Source: Nymphaea colorata
Taxonomy: Eukaryota; Streptophyta; Magnoliopsida; Nymphaeales; Nymphaeaceae
Length of the DNA: 64,000 nucleotides
Assembly: GCF_008831285.2 (NCBI RefSeq)
Contig: NC_045138.2
Location: forward strand, 9,577,205-9,641,204
Direction of reading: 5' to 3'
The notes under the pieces were generated by a model that was not told where the DNA came from, made no database searches, and worked only from the letters and a program-made list of their open reading frames with translations. A program made the translations under genes and the position numbers. Of this stretch, positions 34,079-46,300 are shown in pieces (the stretch's first letter is position 1; each line of letters starts with the position of its first letter).

Positions 34079-34525
34079 TTAATATATTGTTTTAAAGGCA
34101 GTCATCTCAACTATGTCTCTACACATGTCATGCTTCTCTTTAAGTAGAGACTTGATCATCATATCTACAAGATTCTTCTCTATATGTATATTCTCTAACT
34201 GAATCAGTTTTTGCTCAAGCACATCACGAATCCAATGATATCTGACATTCCTTGAGTGAAACGCTGAATTCTTCGCCAAGTGTATAGCGCTTTGGCTATC
34301 ACAATGCAACACATAGGTCTTCTGACTAAGGCCTATATCATAAAGAAAACTCTTCATCCACAACAACTTTTTACAAGCTTCAGTTGCTACAATATATTTT
34401 GCTTCTGTAGTGGAAAAAGCAACACACTTCTGTAACCTAAACCGCCATGATACAGCTCCCCCTACAAAAGTAAAGACATAACGATTAAGAGACTTTCTAG
34501 AGTTCAAGTCACATGACATAACCAT
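34079..34525 (-). pseudogene. Copia RNase H domain
   Basis: The frame reads GGAVSWRFRLQKCVAFSTTE and then AKYIVATEACKKLLWMKSFL, then LHCDSQSAIHLAKNSAFHSR and HYHWIRD-type sequence. These correspond to the RNase H core with the acidic STTEAKY, CDSQSAI and HIDVRYHWIRD blocks of Copia elements. It overlaps the reverse transcriptase frame in another frame at 34509, which marks a frameshift between the two domains. The frame ends at 34079, close to the purine tract. Confidence 0.85.
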
Positions 34526-35616
34526 TAAGAGACTTTATAGAGTTCAAGTCACATGCCATGTCTGCATCAACAAATCCTTGTATCTCTGGATTAGATTCAC
34601 TAAAACATAAACAGTAATTGTAAGTATGTTTAAGATACCTTATGATCCACTTCACTGCTGCCCAATGCTCATTGCCCGGATTTGACAAGAACTTGTTAAC
34701 TACACCAACTGCATAAGCCAAGTCTAGGCGTGTGCAAACCATAGCATACATAAGACTCCCTACTGCAGAGGTATAGGGTACATTGTCCATTCTTTCTTTC
34801 TCATTTACTGGGGATGGACATTGCTCATTTCTCAATTTAAAATGTGTTGCTAAAGATGTACTTACTGTTTTGGCATCTTTCATGTTGAACTTACTAAGCA
34901 CCTTCTCAATGTATTTCTCTTGTGATAACCACAACTTCTTGGTCTTCCTATCACGAACAATCCTCATGCCTAACAATTGTTATGTTGGCCCCAAGTCTTT
35001 CATATCAAAGAACTTGCCCATATCCTTCTTCAATTGACTAATCAATTGACAGTCATGTTCAACAATAAGCATGTTATCTACATATAACAACAAGATAATG
35101 AAGTTACCTGATGAGAACTCTCTGATGTAGACACAGTGATCTACAGCTAACTTGCGATATCTTTGATTTATCATAAATGTATCAAATTTCTTGTATCACT
35201 GTCTATGTGCTTGTTTAAATTCATACATGCTCTTCTTTAACTTACAAACTGTGTTTTTTTCTGGCAACCACAAAACCTTCTGACGGTGTCATGTAGATTT
35301 CTTCATCTAGATCTCCATAAAGAAAAACAGTTTTTATATATAACTGTTCTAACTCCAAGTCTAGACATGCCACCAAACCAAGTATTATCCTAATAGATGA
35401 CATTTTAATAACATGAGAAAAAAATTCATCAAAATCAATACATCTTTCATGCTTGAAACCTTTCACCACTAACCGAGTTTTGTATCTCAACTTTTTTTTA
35501 CCTTCATTTTTAAGCATGTAGACCCACTTGTTCTGCAACACTTTCTTACCTTTTGGTAGCTCTACCAAATCAAAAGTGTGATTCTTATACAAAAAATTCA
35601 TCTCTTCCTCCTGCAT
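34509..35616 (-). pseudogene. Copia reverse transcriptase domain, broken
   Basis: Three frames together cover the domain. 35616-35242 holds NKWVYMLKNEGKKKLRYKTR and LVVKGFKHERCIDFDEFFSH. 35174-34980 holds the catalytic region as YVDNMLI, where active enzymes have YVDDMLI, so one catalytic Asp is lost. 34976-34509 holds LGMRIVRDRKTKKLWLSQEK, YTSAVGSLMYAMVCTRLDLA and HWAAVKWIIRYLKHT. The gaps between these pieces are stops and frameshifts. It cannot give an active polymerase. Confidence 0.9.
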
Positions 35617-35716
35617 AGCATTAATTCATTTATCTTTATGCACATCATTTAGCACCTCTGCATAGAATTCTGGCTCTCCACTATCTGTAAACATAATATA
35701 TTCATCAGTAGAATAT

Positions 35717-36840
35717 CTAGCAGATGGTATCGTGTTGCAGATGGTATCGTGTTCTTTTACATCTTCCCAATTGCTCATCAATTGTTTCTGAATGAGAATG
35801 AAGCTTCCCTTCCAACTCATGCTCATGATCAGTTTGAGTCTCCATAGGGCTGTCATCTGTATACTGCTCATCTGCCTCTCTTTCTTCTTCATCTACATCT
35901 TCATCAGTCTCACTATACTCAGATGAAAGTTCTTCAAGTTCTGCATAGGTTAGCTCATGAACACCACTAGCACTCACACCTGATTGTTTGTCACCCATGA
36001 CATTTTCAATCGTCTGATCCTCTTTGAAGACAACATGATGACTCTTGTAGATTTTGTAATTCTTTGGATCCCATAACCTGTAACCAAATTCATCATCTGC
36101 ATAACTCAAAAATATTAGAGGAATAGCTTTATCATCCAGTTTGGTTTTATGTTCTTTAGGTACATGCATAAAAACTTTGCAACCAAAAACTCTAAGGTGA
36201 TCATACTTAACTTCTTCATCTGACCAAACTCCCTGTGGAATATCTCTATCTAGAGGCACTGAAGGAGATATGTTTATTAAATAAACTGCAGTACGCATTG
36301 CCTCTGCTCAAAAATACTTTGACAACTTAGATCTAGATAGTAAACTCCTAACTCTCTCAATTATAGTTTTATTCATTTTTTCTGCAACTGCATTATGTTG
36401 TGGAGTATAAGGAACTATCTTTTCATGTGTAATATCATGTTTTAGACAATAATTTCGTAAAAAAGATAATATGTACTCACCACTATTATCTGTACGCAGT
36501 CTCTTCATCTTCTTACCAGTCTCGCGCTCAACCGCTGCATGAAAAGTCATGAAGATACTACTTACTTCACTTTTGCTTTTCATTGTAAACATCCACACCT
36601 TTTTAAATGCATCATCAATAAATGTGACAAAATATGATGTTCCACCTTTAGATGTCACATTTATAGGTCCACATATATCTGAATAAACTAAATCTAAAAT
36701 ATATTTAGTTTTTGAAAAGTATTTTTTCTAAAAGAAAATTCGATGCAACTTACCAACCAAATAATGATCACAATGAGATAACTGTGTGTCATCTGCCTTT
36801 GGTAACAAATTCCTCTTGGTGAGCAAATCGATTTCTCTTT
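35717..36840 (-). pseudogene. Copia integrase region, broken
   Basis: From higher to lower coordinates: a degenerate zinc-binding block (LSHCDHYLVGKLHR, second Cys of the usual CDHC changed to Tyr), then at 36658-36308 the catalytic core (FVTFIDDAFKKVWMFTMKSK, RLRTDNSGEYI, TPQHNAVAEKMNKTIIERVR), then at 36298-35717 the C-terminal part (TAVYLINISPSVPLDRDIPQ, FGCKVFMHVPKEHKTKLDDK, YRLWDPKNYKIYKSHHVVF). The DD and E segments survive, but stops separate the parts. Confidence 0.9.
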
Positions 36841-36865
36841 GACTCATGTGACCTAACCTCAGATC

Positions 36866-37290
36866 TTACGAAGTACCACCAGTAACTGCATTGATATCCA
36901 CACTACTGATTTGAGACTTGATCTCATACAAAGAGCCAAATCTATCACCTCTAGCCAACACTAGTGCCCCCTTTTTCAGTTTCCAACCAGTCTCACTAAA
37001 CGAAGTATAATATCCATCTTCCCTTAATTTTCTTGCAAAAATCAAGTACATTCTAAGATCTGGAACATGTCTTACATCTCTCAAAGTCAACTTGCATTTT
37101 GTGCTCGTCTCAATGCGAACATCTCCTATCCCAACAATCTTCTAAGTATCACTATTGCCCATGTGAACTACTCCAAAATCACCAGCTTTATAGGATAAGA
37201 ACAACTCTCTACATGGTATGACATGATATGATGTCTCAGTATCTAAAATATATATAGAATCACCATTCTAAACTGTAAGACAATCATTTT
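36866..37290 (-). pseudogene. Copia protease and pre-integrase region, broken
   Basis: The protease motif reads ILDTETSYHVIP, so the catalytic D-T/S-G triplet is changed at its Gly. A stop interrupts the following stretch, and then LRDVRHVPDLRMYLIFARKL, the pre-integrase signature, follows. Confidence 0.75.
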
Positions 37291-37379
37291 CTTCAGATAA
37301 AAATAATACTATCTCATCATCTGAAGCAACTGCAGTGTACTATTTTGGCTTCACAACTCTTCTTTTTCTGTTTTTTTTT

Positions 37380-38120
37380 CTTCTTTCTATTTCCTGCAAT
37401 CAATTTTCTTGTGCCCTGAAATACATCGTGAAAGCATTTACCTATCATCTTGGGTCTTGATTTGGACTTAGAGTTTGATCTGTCATGTCATTTGTTACGG
37501 TTCTTCTGTCTGCCCATGTCTCTCATCACTAGCACTTGTGAGCAACTAGTACCAAGAGACTTTCTCCTTGTCTCTTCATTTAGAATGTTGTTCGTTACAT
37601 ACTTCATCGTAAGCACACCATCTGGAGCGGAGTTGCTCAAAGAAACAACTAAAGTCTCCCAGCTGTTGGGAAGAGAACTGAGCAATAAGAGTGTCTGTAA
37701 CTCATCATCTAATATCATTTTCATGGCTGGCAACTGATTGATTATGCTCTTCACTTCATTCAAATGCTCTGACACTGGTTTTCTCTCTCTAAGTTTCAAA
37801 TTTACCAATTGCCTAATCAATAAAGCCTTGTTTCCAACTGTTTTCATCTCGTAAAGATTATGCAGTTTCTGCCATAACGACTTCGCACTCGTCTCTGCAG
37901 ATACCAAAAGAAAAACACATTCATGTAACCATTGTTTGATGGTGCCAATGGTTTTTCTGTCCAATAACTTCCATTTTTCATCTGTCATATTCGCTGATTT
38001 CTGGTTCTTAATAAGTGCATACAGGTCTTTACAATACAACAAATCTTTCATTTTGGCTTTTCATATGGTCCAATTGTTTCCATTTAGAGAGACCATTTTA
38101 GTGGGAGTCGAATCCATCAT
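37380..38120 (-). pseudogene. Copia gag, broken
   Basis: The frame starts at 38120 (MMDSTPTKMVSLNGNNWTI), 33 bp inside the primer-binding site. It is interrupted by TGA at 38061-38063 where relatives have Trp, and then runs from 38051 to 37488 (MKDLLYCKDLYALIK, KLHNLYEMKTVGNKALLIRQ, LRERKPVSEHLNEVKSIINQ, LLLSSLPNSWETLVVSLS). A degenerate zinc knuckle near 37400-37430 (TGC..., GGGCACAAG, TGCAGG) is split by a small insertion. This is the capsid protein gene of a TNT1-like element. Confidence 0.9.
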
Positions 38121-38152
38121 TCAATAAAAATGCACACAACCAACCTGGTGTG

Positions 38153-38170
38153 AACATGGCTCTGATACCA
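38153..38170 (-). other. Primer-binding site of the Tork-like element
   Basis: On the minus strand it reads TGGTATCAGAGCCATGTT, the standard plant Copia site for initiator-Met tRNA, 3 bp inside the 5' LTR. Confidence 0.95.
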
Positions 38171-38173
38171 CTT

Positions 38174-38817
38174 TGTTATAGTTGTATTCCTAAAAAAAAA
38201 AAGCTTCAACAACAATAAAAGAGGTCAAACCAATATAAAATTGCTAAAAAAAGAATCACAGGGCTGCGAGCATAAGATCGAGTTTCTAACACCGATATTG
38301 CAACAATATATGCCAAGATATATGCTAAATAATGCAGAAAACAAGAGACACCAATTTACGTGGGAAAACCCCCAATAATGGGGTAAAAAACCGCGGAAAA
38401 GAAAATATATATTTATACTTCAAAGAGGCAATACAATTATGTAGTTCTTCTTGCAGAGGATAGCATAAATCATTCTCAAGAATGAATGCACAAGAAAACA
38501 ACAAAAAAAAGAAATCACCGTATGTTTTTCTTTTCTTTCCTTTGTTTTCTTCACTTTCTTTCTCTACACTTGAACCCACACGGCTGCCCAAATCCACAAC
38601 CGTGCTCTTCTTCTTCTTCTTCTTTCCTTCTTGCCTTCCTTCTCTTATTTGTCTTCTTCTTTCCCTTATCCTTGCTGTGAGCCACGAGGGAATACCTCTC
38701 TTTCTTTTCTTCAAAAGAGTAAAAAACGAGAGAGAGAGAGAGACGTGAGAGTGATGGAGATAGGGCACCGTCGGGTGCCCTCCCCTCTTTCTTTCCACCC
38801 CTGGACCCGACCCAACA
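38174..38817 (-). repeat. 5' LTR of the Tork-like element
   Basis: 644 bp with TGTT...AACA ends. It aligns along its whole length with the LTR at 33331-34027 apart from scattered substitutions, a much shorter (GA)n tract (about 38730-38745) and a few small indels. On the minus strand an AATATATATTTTC stretch is a candidate TATA region. Confidence 0.95.
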
Positions 38818-39544
38818 TTATGAACATTGAAAAGCTTTTATATGTAACTTTTTTTGTGAATATAAAAAAGATACATTTGTTTCCGTATCAAATTTCAAAT
38901 TTTTACATGTCTTTGGAAAATAGTGATTAATAATTTGTTTAAGAAAATGTTATCCTCACGAGGTTTGGCAGCTGGGGTTCGTCCTCGTTATCGAAAATAC
39001 ATTGCTGAAATTGTATATCTTGTTAAATCCTCTCTCATATATATACAGGCACTGGATGAATCGTCTTCCGGTTACTTTTACAGGCTCGAGGATCATTGTC
39101 ACGAGGAGTCGTCAACTGAATTTGTGTGGTGGTCAAAGCAGCACCTCTCAAAGGCGTGTGATAGATCGCTGGGGGTGTCAACTGTCTGAGTCTGAACGTG
39201 ACCCTGGACCTGATTACGCTATAAGCCAGATCCAATTAACCCGTACTCGGAAGGCATGGGTCCGACCCAAACCCGATCCGATGACATGCAGTCTAGCACG
39301 AGCAGCAAATTCATGGCCCTTGCTGATCAACTGGTTTAATTAGAATCGGAGACAAAGTAGAAGGATGGAGGTGGGAAAAGGAAACCCTAGCGAATCCTTT
39401 TTGCTTCATAGAGCAATTTCTGTTAGTTCCATGGCCGTCCACGACTTCCCTTTTCCAACGTTCTTTACTTTACATTTGAAACATTCGTTTTGGAAACAAA
39501 TTAAAGGCAAAGTTTGTAATTTCCTTTTTAACGTGTGACATAAT
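38818..39544. other. No gene recognised
   Basis: An 88-codon plus-strand frame at 38923-39189 has no recognisable family. The stretch 39150-39310 carries GACCCGACCCAAACCCGATCC-like sequence of the type seen in plant repeats. No support for a gene. Confidence 0.3.
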
Positions 39545-39556
39545 TATATATATATA

Positions 39557-39614
<58 letters not shown>
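39545..39614. repeat. (TA)n microsatellite
   Basis: About 70 bp of alternating TA with one TT interruption near 39563. It is the longest TA tract in the window. Confidence 0.95.
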
Positions 39615-39617
<3 letters not shown>

Positions 39618-39684
39618 ATGCGCAGAAGAAGAGAGAGACAGGGGTAAAGTTCTCAAGGTTTTTACACATTGACTAGACCAAGGC

Positions 39685-39886
39685 ATGGGCGGAGCTAGGA
39701 TTTTTCTCAGGGGTGGTCTAAACGGTCATTTGGCTGGGCCAAACGGTCCAATGAATTTATCCAGGTATAGCCAAACTAAATCAGAATATAAAAAATATTA
39801 GACAACTAAAAATTCTCAAATTAAAAATTTTTTTTTTTACTTAGCTAATGTCTGCCTAGGCCGGTCCCCCCTTCCCTCCGCCCTTG
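39685..39886 (+). mobile_element. GGCGGAGCC-type MITE, copy 2, with 9-bp target duplication
   Basis: Inverted ends GGGCGGAG (39687-39694) and CTCCGCCC (39876-39883) are perfect over 8 bp. The flanks carry the perfect 9-bp repeat GACCAAGGC (39676-39684 and 39887-39895), which suggests a Mutator-like origin. The start GGGCGGAGCTAGGATTTTTC matches the minus-strand copy at 26271-26443. A partial relative starts near 42425 (GGCGGAGCCATG). Confidence 0.75.
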
Positions 39887-39895
39887 GACCAAGGC

Positions 39896-41414
39896 TAGTA
39901 GCAGGGGCTTATCAATGTAGTCAACGATCTTACCGGCACAAAGAATGAAAATGGTTTGGGCTCTCACTCGGGTGCATTAGTAGAATACTCCTCCTATTCA
40001 CATTGGCTGGTTTCCATCTCCTACCTGAAATTAACTGACAAATTTGGTATGTATCTGTCACCCGCCTTGCTTTCTGGATTTAGTGAACCAAATTATAGCT
40101 TATTTTACATTACTATATGTGTATGACAGGTATGAATCAATGTGGGCCCCGTAGCTGCGGGTTCAATGTACTGGGAATTGAGTTATGGGCCCGAATATGA
40201 TGGGTTAGACCCAGCTCCTTTTCTTTAACAAAGGGAATGGTTATTCTCTCCTACCCTCATATGTGGATGCGTCAATAAAGAAATGCGAGTGTACGGTCAT
40301 AGTGAACAGTGTGAAGATGAGATTTTATGTAGGGACGTGTTGAGTTACATTTTTACATACTGTTTTGTAGCCAAGTATAGTTTTGCCTTCAAATCAAAAC
40401 AGCATTCAAGGTAAGTATGGGTGCCAATAGAAACTGAGTTTGTGAAAGACCAAATTCTGAGTTGTGAATCTCTGTTTTCAAGAGATTTTTAATAATCTTA
40501 ACAATGTCACTCAGATACACAAACCAAGTTCCAAAAACCAGTTGAAAATTGGGTTTAAGTATGTCGATAGATATGATTTGAAATAGACGTACTATTAACC
40601 ATATCCGCTTTTTCATATATTCATATACTCAACTCAAATACGGTGGAAAAAAATTGTATCCGAATATGGGTAAAACCTATCAATCAAGTCCACAACGATG
40701 TTCGATACGATGATAGTTGATTTTACGTTTTTCTCTCTGATCAACTCAATCAGCAGAATTTTCCCATTACCTCATCCCAAATTGCTACGATGCATGACTT
40801 TGAATATAACATGATATTAAGCACATGAGTCGTGCTCATGACGGCTTGGCGAATCATGAACGGAGTTGTAGTCACGTACATGGTAACTCCAATATCTCTC
40901 CAACTAATCGGACCGCTTATTTAATTCCTTTGCTTTTTAAAATAATAAGTTCTTGGTTTATCAAATTTTCGATCTTCAAGAAGAATCCTTTTTTGACACA
41001 AAACAAGATAGATTCTCGGTGGTTGTGGGAAAAAGAGGGAATAAAAGGTGAAACACGTGGTGCTCAACAGTTATTTCACATGTTTAGATGGCGCAACACT
41101 GCACTGGCAGTAGCCATCTTTTCAATAATTTAATGGCGAACCCTTGCTTGTAATTCACCCAACAAACGACCACCTAAGGGGACCAAACATATACGAGTTC
41201 CAAAGACAAAATAAAATAGAACAAAAATAAAGATGAAAAAAATTGAAAAGAATAGATCCACGTACCATGACGTGTAGCTCAGTTACCTTATCTGCTCGGC
41301 CATCTTTGCCTTTATTCTTAATTTCTTATTGTTTTATTTGCAGTTGCCGAGATCATTTCAGCTGGTCCTCATGCTTTCGAGCGAGAGAAAGTTCTAAATA
41401 AGTGGACGAGCATA
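39896..41414. other. No gene recognised
   Basis: A plus-strand frame of 102 codons at 40825-41133 lacks any recognisable domain, and I cannot support it as a gene. Otherwise AT-rich spacer. Confidence 0.3.
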
Positions 41415-41518
41415 CGCCGAATATAGACCCTACTCTACTATAATTATACACGCCGAATATAGACCCTACTCTACTATAATTATACACGCCGAAGATAGAC
41501 CCTATTATAATTATACAC
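41415..41518. repeat. 36-bp tandem repeat, about 2.9 copies
   Basis: The unit CGCCGAATATAGACCCTACT plus CTACTATAATTATACA starts at 41415, 41451 and 41487. The third copy has one substitution (GAAGATAG) and a 6-bp deletion. It directly precedes the second copy of the AT-rich dispersed repeat. Confidence 0.95.
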
Positions 41519-41559
41519 ATTTATTATTTTTATATCTAAACACTACATATACATGTGAG

Positions 41560-42100
41560 TAAGATAAGATAATAAATATGTATAAAATGATAAATAAGTA
41601 TAAGATAATATTTATGAGATAACAAAATATTTATGAAACAATTAAATAACAACCAGACGGATGTATGAGGTAACACTAACATAAGTATGAAATAATGTTT
41701 ATAAGATAACAAAAGATTTATTATATACTGAGATAACATACGAATCTATAAGATAATATTTATGAGATAATGAAATATTTATGAAATAATGAGATAATAA
41801 GTAGATAAATAAGATAATGCTAAACATAATTATGAGATAATGTTTATGAGGTAATAAAATATTTATAATATAAGGAGATAATGCTATGAACGGTGAAGAC
41901 ACTTTTTTACTGTTTAAAGTGGTATATTGATCATAATGATATGTATATAACAAATTTTATTTTTATTGAATCCTCAAATCTTCTTTTTATGGTTTTACTT
42001 TTTGTCCCTAGGTTTTTTTTATTAATTATGGGTATTTTTTTATCATTATTAAAATGACACATGAAATTACGTCCACACACAGATGTGGCATATATAACTA
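41560..42100 (+). repeat. AT-rich dispersed repeat, copy 2
   Basis: Shares ordered blocks with 18350-18830 in the same orientation: ATAAGTATAAGATAATATTT, GATGTATGAGGTAAC/GGATATACAAGATAAC, TTTTACTGTTTAAA, CATAATGATATGTA, ACAAATTTTATTTT and ATTAATTATGGGTATTTT. It contains internal repetition of GAGATAATGAAATATTTATG. No clear ends. It is followed by a short (CT)n(TA)n tract at 42178-42202. 42203-43308 shows no gene except the 5' flank of the next gene and the partial GGCGGAGCC repeat. Confidence 0.6.
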
Positions 42101-43308
42101 GCTTCACTCTCAAGCCAACATATATGCCCATGCAACCCTGAATTTACCAAACCGTGACCAATTGGACACGCACACACTCTCTCTCTCTCTATATATATAT
42201 ATACCTTAAAGGCAAAAACTAGAAAGGGTTTAGTTCATTTAATCTGATCGAATTCAATTGCAGTTCCATGTTGTGGTATGAAGGGGAATACCCAGCTCTG
42301 TTTTGTTATAGGTAGATGTTTGGTCTTTGTCTACACTGACTTGGCTGTAGTTTCAAAACATGAAATGCAAATGTGGACTTGAAACTGACTTAATTATTGT
42401 CTTCATCTAAATTAGTCAAGCTAGAGGCGGAGCCATGTTTAGCACAGGCCCGCCTCAAACTTTTAATAATAATAAAAAAAAGAAGTTACATTAGTTTTTA
42501 TAAAAAAATATTCATCTTTTTAAAATTTGTCTAAAAATATGATCAATACCTCTACAATGTGTGAAAGTAAGTGAGTGTGCCTTCGGCGAATTTATCTATT
42601 TTCCTTTTTCTCCACCGTTAGCTAACTTCGCTTCTGCGACATCGGCTATTAATTTCCGAACAAGATTCAATAGCAGGGCGCGCTGCCGCGATGCTTAGTC
42701 CAGAAAGGATGTTCGGGTCTGAATTTGTTGTAGAAAGAGACAAATTACACACATGAAAAAGAAATGAAAGACGTCGATAACCAAGAAGGTGAGGGCAGTT
42801 TGATGAAAGAAGGAAGGTTGGGAAAGGAAAAGAAAGGGTTGGACCGTCAAAGCCATGATGACTAAAGGCCTGCTCTCTGCCTCAGCAACAACCTCGCCTG
42901 CTTTTCTTTAATTTCCCTTCTTTCTCTGCTACAAGCCACCAACCTCGGGCACTGAGCTCAACCCAGCTTCCACCTCCCCCACACAGCCCAGAGAGAGGGA
43001 GGGAGAGAGAGTTATTCCTTTGCTGCTGCTGCTTCTTCTTGCTTCTTTTCTTTCCTTTTCTTTTATAGGAAAGAGCGACTCCTACATTCTCAACACTGTC
43101 TCCCTTTGGAAAAAGAAAAGAGAATGTCTTCTACAGCACTTTGCTGTCTTTTATATAACGACCCTCTGCAACCATCGCCATCTCCCTGTCCAGCTTTCTC
43201 TTCATCCGCCGCTGCTTTCATGCATGAATTCTCTCCTGCCTCTGCGTCTTCACCTTGGCCATTTCTGCCTTCCAGTCCTAGCTCTCCTGCTTTTGCTGCT
43301 GCCGCTTC

Positions 43309-43312
43309 ATGG

Positions 43313-43372
<60 letters not shown>

Positions 43373-46300
43373 ATATATATATATATAATTTTGTCAGTGC
43401 TTGTATATATACATATATATGCCAATTGGTAGAAACTAGACCATTAAGTCAGGAACAAAAGCCAAATCTTTTAAATGTGATGTTTAAGGTTTTCTTTTTT
43501 GTTATTGGTATGAATTAAGAATAGTTGATGTAAAACATATACTAAGTTTATCATGTTTTGAATTTTAATAGTGTTTTTATAATAAACATAAATAACTGGA
43601 TTCCGTAGCATCAACATTTTGATAATAAAAAATTTTACATTTCTCATAAGAATCAAAGTATATTTTATATAAAAATAGTTTTTATATGACAGATCTCAGC
43701 TTATTAGAAAGGTTAATTAAACTTCAAGCTAGATTTTCCTGAGATAGTCCTTTACATAGGCAAAGCAACACACCAATATGATGCATATTAGCCGATACAA
43801 ATTAATGAATGTGAGACCATACGAACAGCAGGAAAAAAAGAAAAAAAAAAACTCATATCAGATCTGCCATTTTTGCAACCTTATAGTTATATCGGAAGTT
43901 GGGCCTCAATGGAATCTAACATTTAGCAAAAGGGGGGGGGGGGAAAGAGAGAGAGAGAGAGAGAGAAAAGGCTCATCCCATATCTGACCAAGCCTACCCT
44001 TGACCAAAGCGGCAATGGCTAACGGCATGGTTTAATATTGGCATTGAGGACGTACATTTGTTCGATTTTATTGCTTTTCTGATCAGCTTCTCAGTCCATC
44101 AAGGGCATAGAAATGAGATCTATCAATTCGATTTCTATTTGTTTGGTTTCTTAATTAATCTCATATTCAATAACATGTATGTATTATATATCTTTCATAT
44201 GTTTCAGACGGTAGAGCTCAAGGTGGAGATGGTAGGGATGCATTGTGAGAGAAGAATCAGGAAAAGCCTGTCTAAAATCAAAGGTACATTTCTTCATGAA
44301 AAATCAATTTAATGTTTATTCGTAAGCGATCAGTTCTTACTTTCTAGTTCTTTATTTCCTCTAATGATATATGAAGTAAATGAAGCCCCAGTATTTGACG
44401 AACAGCGGCAGCCTCAGCCAAGATAGCGTTGCTTTTGCTCAGGCCAATGCCATGGTATTATCATTGTTAACATTAGTGTTGTAAATTACTTAACTCTGAA
44501 CCTGATGCCTAATTCTACAAAATAAACATACACTTGTAAGGACCCCAAATTTTAGAAGCCTCCGAGATTCAGCGCAGCCACATCAAGTGGCATGCGGGAG
44601 GACAATGAAGGAATTAACTTCTTGCCGACCAATCCCTTCCTTTACCTGAATAACGTAGGTCCCACTCAAAACCAAGGCTTATGTGGGGTTACGTCCGTTT
44701 GTGTAATAATATATGAATATTTATCTGCGCTTGTTGGCGGATGTGTCCAATACAATGGACAGTCCTAAAATCCAAGAAGAGTATAACACACTAAAGGGGG
44801 TGTTTGGCAGCATGAACATTATTTTGTAAGTGGTTTGGTTGTAAGTGTTTTATGAATTTACTTTAAAAGTTAAGCAAATTCAAAACACTATAGCTATTGT
44901 TAGCTCAATTGGCCCTAATCATTGGGTCAAATTTATGGGACACTCACAAGGTGTCTTTAATGACAAACGACTTCAAAAACCAATACAAAGATAAAATGAG
45001 AAAACAAATAATATCTTCTTTTTTTCTTCATATTATTTTGAATGTGAGAGATGATTATGATCCACTACCTAAAAAAGAGCCTAAAGGCCCCTTTCATTTT
45101 TCAATCTCTTGGTTTAATATATGCCCAATGTACGACAATTGGTACAACACTCCCAAGCATTGTCACATATATTGTGTATGGGTATTATTTGGTGAGAAAT
45201 TTCTATAGTATAATATGGCAATATTGTATAGCTTGAGAAAATCTCGGTAAATTTTTTAAAAATTTTAAACATTTAATAATACACGTATTTCACGTTTTTT
45301 TATTTTCTAGCATTTTATTAAAAAATATGTGTCTAACTGTTGTTGTTTTATACGACTGACTTATTTCTCGCGTATTATGCGTGTTTTTTTTTAATAATAT
45401 GAGTTTTCTATGACAATGCTCCCAAACAATGGCGACCCATACATTGGCTGATGTGGGCAGTTGCTTGCACCAGTCCCAATAGTTTGTTTTTATTTTGTGT
45501 AGATGTCTTCAAAACATTTGTTTATTCTACTGCCTCATTGAACAATGAAAATTCCTGAAATAGTGCCCCTCAACAAAAGGTTGGTTGCTCCCAAGTTTTA
45601 TCGGGGAAATTGCTACAACTTTAATTTTTGCTGATTAAGATTTGTTCATATTCACGTAAATGGGGGCTGAGGCAGGGGAGGCAAGTCTATGGCCCCTCCC
45701 CATTCTTTTTTTTTAATTAAAAAATTTTACATGTAAATTTCAAAAATTTTAGTTTATCTTATATAAAAAAAACTGAAAAAATATATTTCAACTCATGCTA
45801 AAAATTGAAACTACAGTTCAACTCCTAAAACAAAAAATTTTCTGGCTTCCGTTTAGCACGTGAATGTGACCTCTTCTGGCCTTCCTTTGCTTGGAGCGTA
45901 TAAGAATCTATAAAACACGTTTCTTTGTGAGCGTGCCCCCATTAGATATTCTCTGACTGTTTCTGTTTTCGTAATGTGAGACTGAGCGGAGGAGAGATGA
46001 TCCCCAACAAGTACTCGTGTATCCTTGGCTTTCTTGAACTTGGAAGATCTTGAGTCTGTGGTGCACACGCCTCTCTTCACTTTTATTTCAAAAGGCTCTA
46101 TAAATATTGGCGCCCTAAGTTGGAAAATTTACACATTAATCATTGTTCTTCTAATTAGCAAAACTGTGGGTATAATATCTGGAGTTATTTTGATGCAGGA
46201 ATAGAGAAAGTGGATGTGGACGTGAGCACGCAGAAGGTGGTGGTCACAGGGTACGTGCACAGAAACAGAGTTCTCAAGGCGCTGAGGAGGTCTGGGCTCA

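Larger units (their letters stand above)
33331..38817 (-). mobile_element. Ty1/Copia retrotransposon, Tork/TNT1-like, degenerate
   Basis: A 5.5-kb element on the minus strand has both LTRs (5' LTR 38174-38817, 3' LTR 33331-34027), a canonical primer-binding site and a purine tract, and the Copia gene order gag, protease, integrase, reverse transcriptase, RNase H. Flanks are TTATT and TTATG, a 5-bp target duplication with one change. The frame is broken by many stops and shifts, so it is not autonomous. RNase H and integrase wording places it nearest to the Tork/TNT1 group, by inference. Confidence 0.95.

Noticed and set aside
40825-41133. A 102-codon plus-strand frame considered as an organelle-derived or ribosomal gene fragment
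   Set aside because: No motif could be matched to any organellar or nuclear family, and no splice or promoter context supports it.
43106-43432. A 108-codon frame ahead of and across the (CT)n tract of the HPP gene
   Set aside because: It has no ATG until 43124 and reads the microsatellite as a Ser-Leu repeat. It cannot join the HMA exons in phase, so it is at most an upstream ORF.
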